NCBI GenBank assembly: GCA_025201845.1 | Contig: MU604052.1 | Coordinates: 1 to 41,907 of the forward strand | From: Martensiomyces pterosporus | Taxonomy: Eukaryota; Kickxellomycota; Kickxellomycetes; Kickxellales; Kickxellaceae | Direction: 5' to 3' | DNA: 41,907 nt | Part shown: positions 30,206-40,169 of the stretch, in pieces | Layout: each line of letters starts with the position of its first letter | Numbering within the stretch: the first letter of the stretch is position 1 | Program-made: the position numbers and the translations under genes | The notes under the pieces: model-generated | Databases searched by the model: none | What the model was told of the DNA's origin: nothing | The model's input: only the letters and a program-made list of their open reading frames with translations

Positions 30206-31178
30206 GATAAGCGCTGCAGATGATACGAAGGCCTGTTTGACACAAGGTAGAGCTAGCCTTGATGTGTTTAAAGAGACCAGAAGGGATGCAAAGCGCCTTT
30301 GCAATCACAGAGTATCTGGCATCGCCACCTTTTCTGGACCTAGCAGTAGCGTGTTGAGGCAGTGCAGGTGGGTATGAACTGGGCAAATTGAAGCAGAGGT
30401 GAGTGGGGCGGTGAGCTCACTCGGGCCCTACTTCGCCGTAATTGCTGAGGGGTCTAGTAGAACCTATGTTCGCAAGCCACCGCTGAACACAACAGACACC
30501 ACCTTTTTGCGGGAGCCCTCTACTATGCGCTAGGGGAACAATGCTGCTGTGTCGACATTGGCGGTATCTCGCTCGTTCTGAGCACCGGCGACAGCGCCTT
30601 TCCGTTTGGCACGCTGGCCATTGTGGGCATTGTCTGGCATACGCCGCTTACCAAATGTGCACAGCTGCCTGGTTGCATTTGGAAGGCATCTGTGCATTGA
30701 CAAGGTGGCTTTGTTTGGATCACCTCTTGCTTGGCTCCTGCACACTAACAAACATTGATGTTGAGCGAGTAAATCGAGGGGGCAAGCCTCCTTTTCTATT
30801 CAACACGTGTGTGCTCAGTTGACAAGCCATTCTTAAGGACACGTCGCTGATGCTGCGATCACGCCAAGACATTCTCTCCAGTTATGAAGACGGGGCTGGC
30901 ATTAGTTGCAAGATGAAAAGATGCTAACATGAAGAAGACTATAAACAAAAGAAGCTACTACAGGCAACAAGCGAGTGGAGGAAGCAGGCACAGTAACAAA
31001 GAGGAGGCGCAGCTCTGCTACTGCTAGTAAGAGCAGCATCCTCGCCTCTGCACCAGCGGCGACCTGCAGCTGTGGATGGACATCCATATAAACAAGGGAA
31101 AGGAAGAGTGGCGATGCCGATCTGCGCACCAAGCTGGCTGATCGGAGACCGCACCGTTGTGCGGAGCGACTCGATGAC
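30206..31178. other. Region without a supported gene
   Basis: About 970 bp. One frame on the + strand, about 30460-30703, stays open for some 80 codons without an ATG and reads partly like a membrane segment (VDIGGISLVLSTGDSAFPFG), but no family is recognised. The rest shows no coding signal, RNA gene or repeat. Confidence 0.4.
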
Positions 31179-31472
31179 TCAAAATATGTCGGAAAATTCA
31201 ACCTCGGCTAGCGTCTGGTACAGCGATGTGATTGCCTTCGTGATTTGCCGAGTGCTTGGGTAGAACACGAATCCAGCAGTGGACCGCGTCTCTGCAATCC
31301 ACCTGCGGAAGCCCAACTCGATATCACCCAGGAACGTGTCGCGCTCCTGCGGCGACAGCGCATCGAATGCGCGTCCTGTGTGGATCCCCGGCGGGTCAGC
31401 CCCGGCAGAGCTGCCCTGCTGGACGCCATCGCGAGCACTGTGTCTGACAGCAACTGAGCTGGCCATGGCCAT
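31179..31472 (-). CDS. Small protein of unknown function, 97 residues
   Basis: An ATG-initiated frame (MAMASSVAVRHSARDGVQ...) with a TATA box at a suitable distance. The N-terminal third is Ser/Gly/Ala-rich and probably disordered; residues 38-97 (FDALSPQERDTFLGDIELGF to AEVEFSDIF) look like a compact helical domain with alternating charge. There is no signal peptide, transmembrane helix or Cys. I do not recognise the family. Codon use resembles that of the neighbouring genes, which supports translation, as does the TATA box. Confidence 0.55.
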   Translation of the reverse strand: MAMASSVAVRHSARDGVQQGSSAGADPPGIHTGRAFDALSPQERDTFLGDIELGFRRWIAETRSTAGFVFYPSTRQITKAITSLYQTLAEVEFSDIF

Positions 31473-31594
31473 AGTTCACAGAAAGTATGAGAGCAATGAG
31501 CAGAGGGAGAAGAGAGCGCGTGTGATCAAAATTGGCTGCGTTGACGCAAGAGACTACTGTCGAGGAGAAAACAGAGTGCTGGGCTCGCACGCGC

Positions 31595-31601
31595 CTTTAT
31601 A
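31595..31601 (-). promoter_or_regulatory. TATA box of the 97-residue gene
   Basis: TATAAAG on the minus strand about 123 bp before the ATG at 31472. Confidence 0.5.
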
Positions 31602-31829
31602 TTACAAGAGCAGCTTCTAGTCTGGCTGCTCCTGCTCTCCCCAGCTGGATAGCCAGGAAAAAATTTTGTTGGGCGCGAAAGCTGGGCAAGCCAGCTTGAT
31701 TGGGCGCTGTGGCGCTAGAACAATTCGAGCTTATTAAAAATGGTCGGAGCTGTGTGCGCAGAGTCAACGAGTCCCCCAATGGCGTGTTGGAGACGAGTGC
31801 ATGCGGGCCGAGTCCCTCGCCATCGCCAC

Positions 31830-32210
31830 TCATCTTTTGCTCTTTGGGTTCCGTTCGTCGGGATAGCAGCAGGTATTATTAATGCCACCGCTCCCATTAG
31901 CCGTATTCGTTCCGCTATCGTGCTGCGGTGACGACAGATATAAACAGAGCCCCACAGTATGGCCGTAGGGACTGTGAGCCAGCTGAGACAGGCGGCAAGC
32001 CATGGCAGCGATGCACACGATCCATTGCACACCTACTGCTGCATAGCAAATCCTCCACTGACTCCTGTGGCATCCACGCAGGACATAACTCGTGAGCGCA
32101 TCTTTAGGTGGATCAGCCAGCATTGCCGATGCGACAGATATTCCCAAAACGGCCTGCATGATACCAGCGATCGTCGGCCCTTCATATGGCGTGTAGAGGA
32201 TACCATCCAC
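31830..32210 (-). pseudogene. Membrane-protein-like frame without a start codon
   Basis: The frame reads DGILYTPYEGPTIAGIMQAV and contains two hydrophobic stretches (IAGIMQAVLGISVASAMLA and AAVGVQWIVCIAAMA). No ATG precedes the first one; an upstream in-frame ATG at about 32244 is cut off by a TGA after five codons. From about 31990 an overlapping frame (down to 31715) continues with two more hydrophobic stretches (WLAACLSWLTVPTAILWGSV and LMGAVALIIPAAIP). A four-helix membrane protein broken by a stop and a frameshift, or missing an exon, would fit. No family recognised. Confidence 0.25.
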
Positions 32211-32376
32211 AGAAAGTATTATTCAGGGCGATAGCTGCATGCTGTTGTTGCGCTCGTTGGGGGGGTAGCCGCGGTTAAACGAGCCCCAACTATCGCACAA
32301 ACGCAGTAAAGAAAAACAACAGATTGGCCAGTAACCAAAAAGAAAAAACAACCAACGCAGCCAGCTGCTGAAGCGG

Positions 32377-33366
32377 TCACTCAAACCTGTAGCACGACCA
32401 GCTCAGCGACAGTACATGCTCTTCAACAAGCTTTGTCGCCCGCTTCGCATCGCCCGCAGCACCAACCGCCACATGCAGCGGGAACAGGTGCTCGAGTGTC
32501 GGATGCGCCTGCCTCAGGTACTCCGACCTGGCCAGCCCAGCAGCAGCTTCCTTCCTAGTCTCGCCCGAATTGCCCAAGACGGCCTGATCTATCTCCTTGT
32601 CGAACGGCTTGACATACGACCTGACGCCACCGGTCCTTGACCCATTGGGCCCAAAGAGGTCGCGCAGATTGTGCACAGCCATGCCGCTTCCAACAACCAC
32701 AATTCCCTGTTCACGCAAGGGCTGGAGAATCTCGCCAAGCCTGATGTGGTCTTCAAACGACTCATTGTGGTACAGGGAGAGCTGGACGATTGGGAAGCCG
32801 GCGTTTGCGAGCCCTGCTTTCTTCATGACAACCCACACGCCGTGGTCCAAGCCACGGTCAACTGCCTCGATCTCAACGCTGCTCTTGGAGAAGAGGTCGA
32901 CCACCTGCTGCGTCAGCTTGGGGTCCACCTGGTGCTCGAATGTCTCCTTGTACATCCATGCGGGGAAGTTGTAAAAATCGTAGATGAGCGGCTGCGGGAG
33001 CGGGCTCTTGCCGTTGACTTGGAGCGAGTTGCGGCCGGCCTCCCAGTGTCCGCTGACAATGACCATGCCGCGTGGGTTGAGTGCACGGATCTCGTCGCCG
33101 ATTTTCTTCAGTCCCTGGCCAACGGGCTCGTCATAGGGGAACTGGTTGGGGTCGAGCAAGTTTGGCCCGCCGTGGCTGACGAAATACACAGGCGTGCGGG
33201 CTGCAGTCTGGGCTTGCTGCTGAGTGGCCATATTCACAGTGGTGGACGTCAAGGTTACTGCTGCTGCTGGTGTGGCGTGGAAGAGGTGCTTGTAGAGCCG
33301 TCCTAGCAATGCAAAGAGCAGGGGAAGAGCTATAAAGTACAGAAAAGGTTTACGAGTAAATGGCAT
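32377..33366 (-). CDS. LigB/DODA-family extradiol dioxygenase with N-terminal membrane anchor
   Basis: 329 residues. The class III extradiol (DODA/YgiD-like) fold is indicated by SHGGPNLL (His65), VIVSGHWEA (His107), RGLDHGVWV (His175) and AHPTLEHLFPLHVAVGAA (His288, His293). The N-terminal His pair and a late His are the expected Fe(II) or Zn ligands and His175 a conserved active-site residue. Family members cleave catechol-type rings such as 4,5-cleavage of DOPA; the natural substrate here is unknown. Residues 8-22 (FLYFIALPLLFALLG) form a hydrophobic anchor or uncleaved signal preceded by basic residues, unusual for this normally soluble family. An internal Met46 (MATQQQ) would give a soluble form of the usual length of about 280. 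The ATG at 33366 is preceded by a TATA-like AATAAATAG. The gene is divergent from the hydroxyacyl-CoA dehydrogenase gene. Confidence 0.88.
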   Translation of the reverse strand: MPFTRKPFLYFIALPLLFALLGRLYKHLFHATPAAAVTLTSTTVNMATQQQAQTAARTPVYFVSHGGPNLLDPNQFPYDEPVGQGLKKIGDEIRALNPRGMVIVSGHWEAGRNSLQVNGKSPLPQPLIYDFYNFPAWMYKETFEHQVDPKLTQQVVDLFSKSSVEIEAVDRGLDHGVWVVMKKAGLANAGFPIVQLSLYHNESFEDHIRLGEILQPLREQGIVVVGSGMAVHNLRDLFGPNGSRTGGVRSYVKPFDKEIDQAVLGNSGETRKEAAAGLARSEYLRQAHPTLEHLFPLHVAVGAAGDAKRATKLVEEHVLSLSWSCYRFE

Positions 33367-33931
33367 GGAGAAAGGTGCAGAAGTGCTCTATTTATTCCAC
33401 AAAAGCAAAAAGGCGCCAAGCTGAAGTGTGCAGACTGATATGGCATTTATTGCGTGCTTTGTAAAGCCGATTTGTCAATAGACACGTGGGAAGCAAAGGA
33501 TTACTAATCAGCAGGCTCTGGTTTTTGTCATCGATATTTCATTCTGTCTGCCCGTCTGGCAAAACCAGCATCCTTCTAACTACTATCTGGATGCTTAGTC
33601 ACCTCGGTGTTCGGTGCTGCAGGGCTGGGCAAGCGAGCTGGCGGCTGCATCAAGCCCGATTCATGGAAGAGCCTCACCGCTGAGCTCCAATCGCGGCACT
33701 CGTGATTCTGTATTAAATCAGTGGGCAAGGAGCACGCCGCAGGCACGTGCACGGAAAAGGGAGCAGTCTGCAACCCGCAGCATGTTTTCACATGGCGCTT
33801 GACGCACGACCCAAGAAGGGTGAGGATGAGGGACAGGCATGCAGCTGCTATCAGCCTTGCTATCTCCTCTTGTCTCTGCTTTCACAACATCGTTTTTTCA
33901 GTTGGCTCTTTCAAGAAAGACATCCACCAGA
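33367..33931. promoter_or_regulatory. Divergent promoter region (dioxygenase / hydroxyacyl-CoA dehydrogenase)
   Basis: 565 bp between the two ATGs. It ends in a CT-rich leader before the dehydrogenase start. In-frame ATG 33839 would lengthen that protein by 31 residues but looks like untranslated leader. No gene is seen. Confidence 0.4.
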
Positions 33932-34894
33932 ATGTTCACCGCTGTTCGCTCGGCTTCTTCCCGCACACTTCTCGGCGCACGCATGCTTTCGAGCACTGCT
34001 CCAGCCCAGTCTCCCATCAGCCGCATCACAGTCATCGGCGGCGGGCAAATGGGCTCCGGAATCGCTCAAGTTGCCGCCACCCACAAGCACGACGTCACCC
34101 TGGTGGATGTGAACCAGGAGGCGCTTGATCGCGGCAAGGGCTACATCACCAAGTCGCTCAAGCGCGTGGCCAAGAAGAAGCTCCCCGACAGCGAGCGCGC
34201 CCAAACCGAATTCGTCGACGAGGTGCTCAGCCGCATCAAAACCTCGACCAACCCCACCGAGGGCGCCAGCCAAGCCAACCTAGTTGTGGAGGCCATTGTG
34301 GAGAACATCAAGGTCAAGCAGGATCTCTTCGCCAGCCTGGCCAAGGCTGCTCCTGAGGGCGCCATCCTTGCGAGCAACACGAGCTCGTTGCCCATCAACA
34401 AGATCGCGGAGCCCCTGGGTGCACAGCACAAGAAGAACTTTATCGGGTTGCATTTCTTCAACCCCGTTCCGCAGATGAAGCTCGTTGAGGTTGTGCGCAC
34501 TGAAGAGGCCGACCAGCAGGTGATTGATGATGCCGTGGCATTTGTTAAGGCGATTGGAAAGTCACCTGCGGTATGCAAGGACACCCCTGGGTTTATCGTC
34601 AACAGACTTTTGCTCCCCTATATGATGGAGTCCATTCGCCTCTTGGAGCGCGGCGTGGCGTCGCCTAGAGACATTGATACGGCTATGAAGCTGGGCGCTG
34701 GATACCCGATGGGCCCGTTCGAGCTCTGCGATTATGTTGGCTTGGATACCATCAAGTTCATCGTCGATGGGTGGTACAAGGAGGGCAAGGGCCTGAAGGG
34801 CGACAAGCAGTTTGAGAGCAGCGAGAAGCTCAACGAGCTGGTCAAGAACGGGCATTTGGGCGTCAAGACTGGCCGTGGATTCTACGAGTACTAA
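33932..34894 (+). CDS. HADH: Mitochondrial L-3-hydroxyacyl-CoA dehydrogenase
   Basis: 320 residues. The NAD-binding motif GGGQMGSG is at 36-43, the catalytic His174 lies in GLHFFNPVP, Glu186 in KLVEVV and Asn224 in PGFIVNRLL; the spacing matches the human enzyme (His158, Glu170, Asn208). It oxidises L-3-hydroxyacyl-CoA to 3-ketoacyl-CoA with NAD+ in beta-oxidation. The first 25 residues (MFTAVRSASSRTLLGARMLS) are basic and Ser-rich without acids, a mitochondrial presequence, which is why the ATG at 33932 is preferred over the one at 33839. It is single-domain, with no hydratase fused. The gene is convergent with the citrate carrier, with 78 bp between stop codons. A hydroxybutyryl-CoA specificity cannot be excluded. 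Confidence 0.95.
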   Translation: MFTAVRSASSRTLLGARMLSSTAPAQSPISRITVIGGGQMGSGIAQVAATHKHDVTLVDVNQEALDRGKGYITKSLKRVAKKKLPDSERAQTEFVDEVLSRIKTSTNPTEGASQANLVVEAIVENIKVKQDLFASLAKAAPEGAILASNTSSLPINKIAEPLGAQHKKNFIGLHFFNPVPQMKLVEVVRTEEADQQVIDDAVAFVKAIGKSPAVCKDTPGFIVNRLLLPYMMESIRLLERGVASPRDIDTAMKLGAGYPMGPFELCDYVGLDTIKFIVDGWYKEGKGLKGDKQFESSEKLNELVKNGHLGVKTGRGFYEY

Positions 34895-34972
34895 GTGCTA
34901 TCTTTCCATTCAGCGTGTTGTTCTGCTTACTGGGCTGCAGAAATGTGAAATGACGATAAAGAGTTTTTTTTT

Positions 34973-35952
34973 TTAGCGTAGTCGCTTCATCACCTCTTCG
35001 TAAACCGCAAATACAATTGCGCCAGAGAACATCAAGCGGGACAGCCGTGGCGTTGCGCCCTTCCACAGAGCAGACACGCCCTCCTCGCTTACCACGCGCC
35101 AGGCACAGTGGAACGAGCCTTTGTATTCGAGCCTTGCCGACAGGCTCTGCATCCTGGTCTTGACGACATCGAACGGCATGGTAGCATACACGGTAATGGT
35201 ACCAGCAGCCATGCCCAGGCCAAACGAGTACATGAACGGCAGCTCGCGAAGGCCTGTCTGGCTGATCAGCAGCTGCTTGAGCGTATCATACGACGCGAAC
35301 CTCACGCACGAATTGGCACCCTGTCTGGCCATCACAGGAACCACGCCACGGTAGATTCCGGAGACACCCTCGGTTGTCACTGCCGTCCTAACACAGTCGA
35401 CCACGCCCTTGTATTTGGGCTTGGGCATGCACTGGTCGTGGATCAGCCTTGTTTTGATCGTCTCCGAGGGCGCCACTACTGTTCCGCCCTCCACTACTCC
35501 CGCGCACATGCCAGCTAGCATCATCCGGGGCATCGTCAGCTTGCCGTCTTCCCTGCGCAGCTTGGCCTTGATTGTGTCGTACGTGAGGAATCGCACGCCA
35601 GCCTTGGCCGCGTTGCCTATGAGCATGGGCGTCAGACCACGGTACAGGCCTTGGATGCCCTGTGTTTTAACAGTGGTCTTCACGCAGTCGATGGGTCCCT
35701 TGTAAATGTGCCCGCCTTGAAGTGCGTACTGCTTGGATCCCTGCAGCTGCACCTTTGTCTTGACCAGCTCCGTGGGGTACGTGATTGCGCCTTCCACAGC
35801 CCCGGCGATGGTGCCCGCCAAGAGCGAGTGCGTCGGGCTGTCCTATTCAGTATGCTGGCATGCAGCGGGGGCTATCAGTTGGTGATGCCGGGTCAGGGAC
35901 CTTTTTTGAATTTGAACACCCGGATTTGCCTTACCTTCTTCTGTGGCGCCAT
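34973..35952 (-). CDS. CTP1: Mitochondrial tricarboxylate (citrate) carrier
   Basis: Proposed complement(join(34973..35842, 35935..35952)), 295 residues. Three mitochondrial-carrier repeats carry PTELVK (29-34), PSETIK (131-136) and PFDVVK (229-234). The N-terminus HSLLAGTIAGAVEGAITYP and the segment GNAAKAGVRFLTYD match Ctp1/SLC25A1, which exchanges mitochondrial citrate for malate or cytosolic anions and feeds cytosolic acetyl-CoA. The large exon has no ATG before LAGTIAG. A six-codon first exon (ATG GCG CCA CAG AAG AAG) joins in phase through a 92-nt intron (donor GTAAGG, branch-like TACTGAA, acceptor AATAG). TATAAATA at 35974-35967 is only 15 bp before that ATG, unusually close for a functional TATA box, so the transcription start is uncertain. 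Confidence 0.92.
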
Positions 35953-37195
35953 GCCAAAGCTCGTACTATTTATACAGGAGGGCCAAGGGGTCTGGAGAGT
36001 GAGAAGGAGAAAGCGGGGCTAGTCGCAAGACTGGGAGAATGCAGTCTAGCTCCCTTTGCTCTCCGCAGAAATGCAGCTCGAACACAGATGAGTAATACCG
36101 ACCGCTGGTAGCAAGCGCGAGTCGAGCCGCTTTTCTCTTTGGCCACGCTGAGCTGGGCGCCAAGGGTCCTCAGCAAGCCCCCGGAATCGCCCGGACTGCA
36201 TGCTCGGCACCACTCTTTCACCGCGGTGGCAAGCCACCTTCCGCAGAATGCGGAAACGATGTGCGCACCAGGCGTCATGCAGCAGCCTCTCTAGAGCACA
36301 CTTCCACTGCCTACCTCATGATGCAATGGAGAATTCCACACATGAGTGGAGAACATCCAAAAGCAAAAAAAAGATAAATAAAGCAGCCAGCGATCAAAAA
36401 GCACGTGTGGAAATGATATGTGGACTTGGCCCATTTTTACTCGGAGAAAGCGTCTGTCTGGCTCGAATCGCCTCAAGATCTGTTCCTTGCCTTTCAAGTG
36501 CAGAAAATAGGGAAGGTGCGTGGTGATGGCATTTCGTACATAAAGGAAACGGCTGGAGCCTTGTTGTGCCCTGGCTCAGGTGCCTGCATGTCGACAGCGC
36601 TCCTCCGAGTAAACGCGAGCCCTTTTGCACCCCAGGGCTTATTGCCTCACTGCATGCTGCACATCGCGCTCCGTCACCGTATTCACTTGTCTTTCTTTTT
36701 TGAATAAATTGTTGGGTGCGCAAAGTTTGGTGACACAGCATTTTTTTGCAATAGAAACAAAAATAGTTGGTTTGGAGCGCTACAGCGCTGGTGCGGGTAT
36801 AAAAAGAGCCACTTATCCGCGCTTGCTCCAGCACGAATCTGTCAGCAGCTTTGCCAACAACGGTCTCATATTCTCTCCACTCCCTTTTCTTAGCTTTCCC
36901 AATCTCCTGGTGTGTTCTGTGCCTTTTTATTGATTGCTGATAGATCTAGATCACTGGCACAGCTGCTTGCTCCGCAATTTCCGAACGTGGAGCGTTAACC
37001 TAGACATCTTTGCGCTCCATTTGTAGCTGTACAAATATCTGGAAGGCAAGGGGTTTGCTTTTGCGACTACTGCAGGTTGCATTTCTCCCTCTCTTTCATC
37101 CACTACTCTCTTAGCCATATTCAGCCACTGGCTACCCTGCCGGTTCTCAGGGTCTGCAGCACACATACACCTACACTTTCGCAGCAGCATTGTCG
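35953..37195. promoter_or_regulatory. Divergent intergenic region (citrate carrier / antiporter)
   Basis: About 1.2 kb with no convincing gene; a minus-strand frame of 146 codons at 36394-36834 has no domain and crosses the antiporter TATA box. The distance from that box to the antiporter ATG is about 390 bp. A long CT-rich leader, perhaps with an intron in the untranslated region, is likely. Confidence 0.45.
36798..36806 (+). promoter_or_regulatory. TATA box upstream of the Na+/H+ antiporter gene
   Basis: TATAAAAAG, the only strong box in this interval in the right orientation, followed by CT-rich DNA. Confidence 0.5.
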
Positions 37196-39928
37196 ATGAC
37201 GCTTGCAACCAAAGTCGTCCCGGCCCTCCTCGGCGGGTTCATTTGCATATATGGCCTCGTATCAGGGTTCGTAAAAGAGCGGCTGTTCCTCTCCGAATCT
37301 CTGGTAGCCACTTTGTTCGGCATTGTCATTGGGCCACAGGCCATCAACCTAGTCGACCCGCGGGACTACGTAGACGTCGAAAAATTCACCCTCGAATTTG
37401 CCCGCTATGTTATAGCCATCCAGGTCATGGCTGCAGGAATCACACTCCCGCGGCGATACATTGTGCGCAAATGGCGGACCATGTCCGTGCTTCTCGGCCC
37501 AGTAATGGTAGTGATGTGGCTGGTGACCGCGGGCATCATCATGCTTATGTTTGAGATTAGCTTCAAGCAAGCCCTGCTGATCGCCTCCTGTGCCGCCCCC
37601 ACCGACCCCATTTTGGCCAACTCGGTGGTCAAGGGTCGGTATGCCGAAGCCAATGTGCCAAAGAACGTCCGCGACGCCCTATCGGCCGAATCAGGCATCA
37701 ACGATGGCCTGGGATTTCCGTTTCTGTACTTTGCCCTGTATCTGCTTAACGAGAGCTACTCGACGGGCCATGCGATGGCCAAGTGGTTCTACTGGACGTG
37801 GTGCTACCAGATCCTTCTTTCCATAGCAATTGGCATCATTGTCGGATACGTCGCACGCAAGCTCTTGCGGCTCTCCGAGGCGTACGACCTGATTGACAAG
37901 GAGTCGTTTTTGGCATTCTCCATCGGGCTCTCCATCTTCATCGTTGGGTGCCTGCAGCTTATCCGAAGCGACGACGTTCTGTGCTGCTTTATTGCCGGCC
38001 ACTCGTTCACCTGGGACGACTGGTTCCGCGAAGAAACCAAGGACGCGCATTTCCAGGAGGTCCTTGACGGCCTCATCAATGTCTCATTCTTCATCTATTT
38101 CGGAGCGATCATCCCGTGGCACGAATTCAAAAACCCCGAGCTTGTGATTGAGCCCTGGCGCCTGGTCCTCTGCGCACTCATGGTCCTCTTCCTCCGCCGC
38201 CTGCCCGTCGTCGTCCTGCTGACAAAGATCACACCAGCATTCAGGAACTACCGCCAGTCCATTTTTGCAGGGTGGTTTGGACCTATTGGTGTGGGCGCCA
38301 TCTTCTTTGCCGAGACCGTGCTGGAGGAGATTGAGAAGGAGCCCGAGAACTTCCACATTCGCTCGCGCGAGATCATCCAGCCGATCATCATCTTCCTGAT
38401 ATTATCCTCCGTCCTAGTCCACGGAATCACCCTGCCCCTTGTGTACATCGGCAAAGTTGTGCGCAGTCGCAGCCGGTCCTTCTCGAGCATGTCCATACGT
38501 AACGGAATCGTCAGCCGCCTGTCGTTTATCAACTCGCGCGAGCCAAATGGCATCCACGGCGTGCATATTCCGACGATGGACAGCACTATGGATATCTCAG
38601 ACGAGTACTCTGGGGGCCTGGCTGAGAAGAGCGAAAGGAGGGGGATGAGTGAAAGCGGAATCAACACTTTTGCCGAGGGCTCTGATACTGCTGACGACGG
38701 GGAGAGATCGCAGAGAGAGTCGGACAAGAACGATGATAGTGGGCCAGCGGCGCCACTAGACCTTACGCGCACGATCACGATTGACGAGACCCCCAAAGTG
38801 AATCGGAATGAGATGGATATTCATTACAGAATCGCAGCGACGCACCAGCAGTACAAGCAGCATTTGCAGAACCAGGCACCAACCGCTCTCGAGGGCCCCG
38901 CGTATTCGCATTTGCAAGTGACTGGCGGTGAAAGTAGTGGTGCTCAGCCACCGAGATCGCAGAGCGCACAGGAAATCAGAGAACCAACGCCTTTGGCCGA
39001 GACAGATAGCAAGAAAATGTCGCTGCTATCGTCGGAAACGCCGTCTGAGTATCCGAGCGTGGTGCGGATCAAGACGACGAAGCACCAGTATTACACTGGC
39101 CCACACGCCAGTAGCGATACTGACGACATGGACCATTCGCCACCTTCGCCGCCTGCTCAGCAGAGCGCGCAGACCCTTCAAAACGTCAAGGAGGCTGAAG
39201 AGGCTGCTCGCAAGCCACTGCAGCAGGGCCATGGCAAGGAAGCAGATACCGCAGACATCGCAGCACAACAGCAACCGCCTGTCGATGAACATGCCGCTAC
39301 CAGCAGTACCCCAGAGTCTGAGAGCGATTCAGACAATGCCTTGATTCTCGCTGCAGACATGGAGATTGTCTCAAGGCATGCGTCGCGCACAGCAACACGC
39401 GCGACTGTGATGAGCGACCCGGAGGTTCCCGAGCTCGCATATATCCGTGCCGGTAGCATCGGCGAAGTCCCGACCCACCACTCGAGTCTGCCAGAATCGG
39501 CCATACTGGAGGCAGCTCCGTCTGCGCAAGTCGCCCACGACGAGCCAGGAGCCGAGGCCGCACAACATGCAATTGAAGTTGACCACCAAGAGCAGCAGCA
39601 ACATCGCCATCACCATCGACACGAACTTGGCGTGAACGACGCTGAGCGTGGCAATATGCGCCGTATTGTACGCAGACGCAGGCCCTCCGATGGTGAAGAT
39701 GAGCTGCCTAGAGAGTGCCAGTTCATCGGCAACAGGACCAACCCGCTGGGACGCAGAGAGGATGGCGAGCTTGTGGACTACGATGATCCCGAGGACGAGG
39801 ATGCAGAGGCGTCGTTTACGCACAATAATGTCGACGACCGCTTTGTTGATTACCTGACTCTCAACCTTGGAAGCAGCATCAAGCGCTTGACGAGCAGGCT
39901 GCCCTCGACAACCCGTAGGCGCGAATAG
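37196..39928 (+). CDS. NHA1: Plasma-membrane Na+(K+)/H+ antiporter, Nha1/Sod2 type
   Basis: 910 residues from the ATG at 37196 (two upstream open codons start with TTG). The first about 440 residues hold some 12 membrane helices. The fungal CPA1 motifs are present: AAPTDPILANSVVKG with Asp137, ESGINDGLGFPF with Asn169-Asp170, and RSDDVLCCFIAGHSFTWDDW with Asp259-Asp260, the pair that matches the essential acidic residues of S. pombe Sod2. These proteins export Na+, Li+ and K+ in exchange for H+ at the plasma membrane. The about 470-residue cytosolic tail is Ser/Glu-rich and disordered, with a His/Gln cluster (EQQQHRHHHRHELG) and an acidic end (DDPEDEDAEASF). A long hydrophilic tail is normal for Nha1 and regulates transport. 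No introns are seen. Confidence 0.95.
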   Translation: MTLATKVVPALLGGFICIYGLVSGFVKERLFLSESLVATLFGIVIGPQAINLVDPRDYVDVEKFTLEFARYVIAIQVMAAGITLPRRYIVRKWRTMSVLLGPVMVVMWLVTAGIIMLMFEISFKQALLIASCAAPTDPILANSVVKGRYAEANVPKNVRDALSAESGINDGLGFPFLYFALYLLNESYSTGHAMAKWFYWTWCYQILLSIAIGIIVGYVARKLLRLSEAYDLIDKESFLAFSIGLSIFIVGCLQLIRSDDVLCCFIAGHSFTWDDWFREETKDAHFQEVLDGLINVSFFIYFGAIIPWHEFKNPELVIEPWRLVLCALMVLFLRRLPVVVLLTKITPAFRNYRQSIFAGWFGPIGVGAIFFAETVLEEIEKEPENFHIRSREIIQPIIIFLILSSVLVHGITLPLVYIGKVVRSRSRSFSSMSIRNGIVSRLSFINSREPNGIHGVHIPTMDSTMDISDEYSGGLAEKSERRGMSESGINTFAEGSDTADDGERSQRESDKNDDSGPAAPLDLTRTITIDETPKVNRNEMDIHYRIAATHQQYKQHLQNQAPTALEGPAYSHLQVTGGESSGAQPPRSQSAQEIREPTPLAETDSKKMSLLSSETPSEYPSVVRIKTTKHQYYTGPHASSDTDDMDHSPPSPPAQQSAQTLQNVKEAEEAARKPLQQGHGKEADTADIAAQQQPPVDEHAATSSTPESESDSDNALILAADMEIVSRHASRTATRATVMSDPEVPELAYIRAGSIGEVPTHHSSLPESAILEAAPSAQVAHDEPGAEAAQHAIEVDHQEQQQHRHHHRHELGVNDAERGNMRRIVRRRRPSDGEDELPRECQFIGNRTNPLGRREDGELVDYDDPEDEDAEASFTHNNVDDRFVDYLTLNLGSSIKRLTSRLPSTTRRRE

Positions 39929-40169
39929 ACTTGATAGCCCGCATCGGCGGTGTTCATCTGAAGACGTCATCATTGCCGCAAATATCATCTGATCAAGCAC
40001 AATGCAGTAGGGCGGAGCAGTGCTTGGATCATTTCTACAGCCCTCTCCTTCCATTTTTGCCTCTCTTTTGTAAGCCTAGCTGTACTTTGAATTTGTTTAT
40101 ATTCGCTCTTTCACTTGCACTTTCTGTCTGCTTTTACGAGTAAAGTCAGGCTTGTAATTCTGCACTTAA

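Noticed and set aside
30460..30703. About 80 open codons on the plus strand with a hydrophobic segment
   Set aside because: No ATG, no recognised family and no supporting splice signals strong enough to call an exon.
36400..36480. tRNA-like B-box resemblance (GGCTCGAATCG)
   Set aside because: No matching A box, acceptor stem or anticodon arm could be found around it.
36394..36834. 146-codon minus-strand frame with several Cys
   Set aside because: The Cys spacing fits no zinc-finger pattern I recognise, and the frame overlaps the TATA box of the antiporter gene.
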